From assembly GCA_035693025.1 (NCBI GenBank), contig DASSHI010000022.1:1-21557 (forward strand): a stretch of 21,557 nt of DNA, given 5' to 3'. Below, one piece after another: positions 20,289-21,557 of the stretch. The notes beneath the pieces were generated by a model. The model saw only the letters and a program-made list of their open reading frames with translations. It ran no database searches and was not told the DNA's origin. The first letter of the stretch is position 1; each line of letters opens with the position of its first letter. The stretch is from VRUE01 sp035693025. Its GTDB lineage: Bacteria; Actinomycetota; Thermoleophilia; Solirubrobacterales; 70-9. The position numbers were made by a program, and so were the translations under genes.

Positions 20289-21360
20289 CTTGTGATGTGT
20301 CGCGACATCGGAGACAGATGTCGCGGGACATCGTAGACACCTCAGCTCCCTCCGATCGGCTGGTAGTCGCGACTCGGATCGAGCGTCAGCCGGCGGATCA
20401 GCTCGCCCGTTCGGGCATCGAGCACACGGATGTCTCGATCGGCGACGAGCAGCTTGATCGGCTTGCCCTTGTGGGCGCGACCGAGGCCGATGTGGTGGAG
20501 CTTTGAGTCGTGGCGCAGGGTGACCGTGCCGGCGTCGTCGACCTTGTCGTGGCGGATGCGGAAGTGGGTCCCTGAGGCCTCCGGGGCGGCCGGCCGCGCC
20601 TTCAACCGGGCGCTGTAGGCCTGAAGCGGCGTGCGTCCTCCCAAGGCCCGGTGGGGCCTGATCGCGTTGTAGTAGTGGGCGAAGGCATCGAGCCGGGCTT
20701 GCAGCTCTGAGAGAGTCTTGGCAGGGGTTTGCCTTGCCAGGTAGCGCTTCAGTGTCTGGTGCAGGCGCTCGACCTTGCCGCAGGTCTGGGGGTGGTAGGG
20801 CCGCGAGTTCTCAATCGCGGAGCGAAAGACGTCGACCACGTCGGCGGCCTTGGCGGTCGGGAATACGCGGGAGGCCAAAAACAGCCGCGAGTGGTCGTCG
20901 ATCATGTTGAGGATCTCGACGTCTTGCCCGTCCACAAGCCGCCAGTGGGTGATGTCGGCCTGCCACATCTCGTTGGGCAGCTCGGCTTCGAAGCGAATCA
21001 GCGAGGAGCGCGGGCGCTTTTGGGGCTGGGGACAGACCAGGCCCTCACGTCGCAGGATCCGCCAGATCGTCGAGACCGAGGGGACGCGGGCGATCCCTCC
21101 CCGGGCGTGCGACTGGGACTCGATCGCGGTGCCCTGGCGCGAGGCTCCAGGGCCTCATAGCCGCCCTCCCGGTGGCGGGCTAAGAGCTTGTAGATCCAGC
21201 TGCGATGAACGCCGTGGGCTTTTGCCAGCTCTGAGACCGAGCGGCCTTCGACCAGATGCGCCTCCACCAGGTACCGCGCCTTTGCCACAGGAGAGCTCCC
21301 TTCGTTGGGTGTCTCCTATGTCTCGACATAGGTGTCGCCTATCTATTGAAACCGGACACC
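20289..21360 (-). mobile_element. Degenerate IS481-family insertion sequence
   Basis: The element is about 1.07 kb, bounded by 11-bp direct repeats. Its ends are imperfect inverted repeats: the 51 bp from TGTGATGTGTCG (20291) inward align without gaps with the reverse complement of 21308-21358 (TGTCCGGTTTC...), agreeing best at the inner part (GGGACA/GAGACA and AGACACC). The interior holds one leftward transposase gene broken by deletions. Size is typical of or slightly below a full IS481 element, as expected after deletion. Confidence 0.85.
20342..21288 (-). pseudogene. IS481-family DDE transposase, broken by a frameshifting deletion and an internal deletion
   Basis: The N-terminal part (21288 down to about 21100) encodes MAKARYLVEAHLVEGRSVSE with the helix-turn-helix LAKAHGVHRSWIYKLLARH. 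The remainder is in another frame: IARVPSVSTIWRILRREGLVC, PQKRPRSSLIRFEAELPNEM, then the first catalytic Asp in MWQADITHW, DDHSRLFLASRVFP, SRPYHPQTCGKVERLHQ with the catalytic Glu, and HRALGGRTPLQAY. The frame changes near 21095-21105, where about 30 residues expected of the family are absent. Near 20808-20818 the segment expected to hold the second catalytic Asp (SDNG-type) is missing, joining VFRSA directly to ENSRPYHP. It cannot encode an active transposase. Confidence 0.88.
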
Positions 21361-21371
21361 GCTCGGGGCAT
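21361..21371 (+). repeat. 11-bp direct repeat, right copy
   Basis: GCTCGGGGCAT is an exact second copy of the tRNA-Arg 3' end sequence at 20278-20288, directly after the right end of the IS element. Confidence 0.8.
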
Positions 21372-21407
21372 TCGTCTTCGGCGGCCGTGATGGGGCCTGT
21401 GCTTCTT

Positions 21408-21557
21408 CTAGCGCGCCTTCCCGCACCCGGCCGCCCGCACCACCGGCTTGATCGCCTCGCGCTTGCCGTTGTGGCCTTCGAGCTGGACGTTGGCGTGGTG
21501 CCTGGCGGCGCAGAGGCTGGTCGAGTTGACGATCAGGCCCTTCTTGCCGCCCTGCAT
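21408..21557 (-). CDS. C-terminal end of a probable secreted protein (5' end outside window)
   Basis: The minus strand is open from the window edge to TAG (21408-21410) for 49 residues: MQGGKKGLIVNSTSLCAARH followed by ANVQLEGHNGKREAIKPVVRAAGCGKAR. The pattern G..GL.VNS..LC ... A.V...GHNG ... P.V...C, with two cysteines, looks like the C-terminal end of large extracellular proteins of related actinobacteria. That resemblance is from memory and untested. The first codon at the edge is ATG but is probably internal. The stop is 37 bp from the IS flank, so the gene escaped interruption. Confidence 0.6.
   Translation of the reverse strand: MQGGKKGLIVNSTSLCAARHHANVQLEGHNGKREAIKPVVRAAGCGKAR

Noticed and set aside
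20289..21360. IS3-type programmed frameshift between two transposase frames
   Set aside because: Family motifs are IS481-like, normally a single frame; sequence expected at the frame change is missing, so it is a deletion and not a slippery site.

Overview
This is about 21.6 kb of very GC-rich, gene-dense chromosomal DNA. Gene content, protein style and frequent overlapping start/stop codons suggest a Gram-positive, actinobacterial genome, probably of the Thermoleophilia/Solirubrobacterales type. That placement is inferred from the look of the proteins and is not proven. There is one tRNA gene, no rRNA and no CRISPR array.

Layout. (1) 2-235 is the 3' end of a Gly/Asn/Asp-rich low-complexity protein. 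(2) A leftward operon, 2303 to 207, encodes a DUF1385 membrane protein, methylmalonyl-CoA epimerase, a 69-residue protein of unknown function and a membrane-anchored SAM methyltransferase. A 211-bp spacer with four strong hairpins separates it from leftward rarA (2515-3873). (3) Rightward genes start at 4040 with an aldehyde dehydrogenase. A tightly coupled operon follows: ccmA-ccmB-ccmC-ccmD-hemA-hemC-cobA/hemD (5724-11806). It joins System I haem-handling proteins for cytochrome c maturation to the early tetrapyrrole pathway, from glutamyl-tRNA reduction to uroporphyrinogen III and its methylation towards sirohaem/cobalamin. (4) birA (11868-12695) converges with, and overlaps by 69 bp, a large leftward DEAH helicase with an internal acidic tract (12627-15188). 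(5) A rightward run encodes a TlpA-like lipoprotein, an NfeD-like protein, a slipin (SPFH), a GalT-like HIT-fold nucleotidyl transferase that appears to start at CTG, and a conserved hypothetical protein (15346-18847). (6) Leftward yceH (18838-19476) is followed by an accessory patch of visibly lower GC. This holds a two-gene module (57-residue protein plus minimal nucleotidyltransferase), tRNA-Arg(CCT), and a decayed IS481-family element bracketed by 11-bp direct copies of the tRNA 3' end. The window ends in the C-terminus of a leftward gene, probably for a secreted protein.

The most unusual feature is a structured palindromic element present twice. One copy lies between the divergent rarA and aldehyde dehydrogenase genes (3887-4018). 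The other is inside birA and keeps its reading frame (12330-12470). Both copies have a roughly 30-bp outer stem of differing sequence but preserved pairing, enclosing a shared core of small hairpins. This looks like a mobile or proliferating palindrome comparable in behaviour, though not in recognised sequence, to ERIC or Rickettsia palindromic elements.

Other points to note are the likely leaderless promoters, a hairpin that buries a candidate start codon between hemC and cobA/hemD, and a HemC with a shortened active-site loop.
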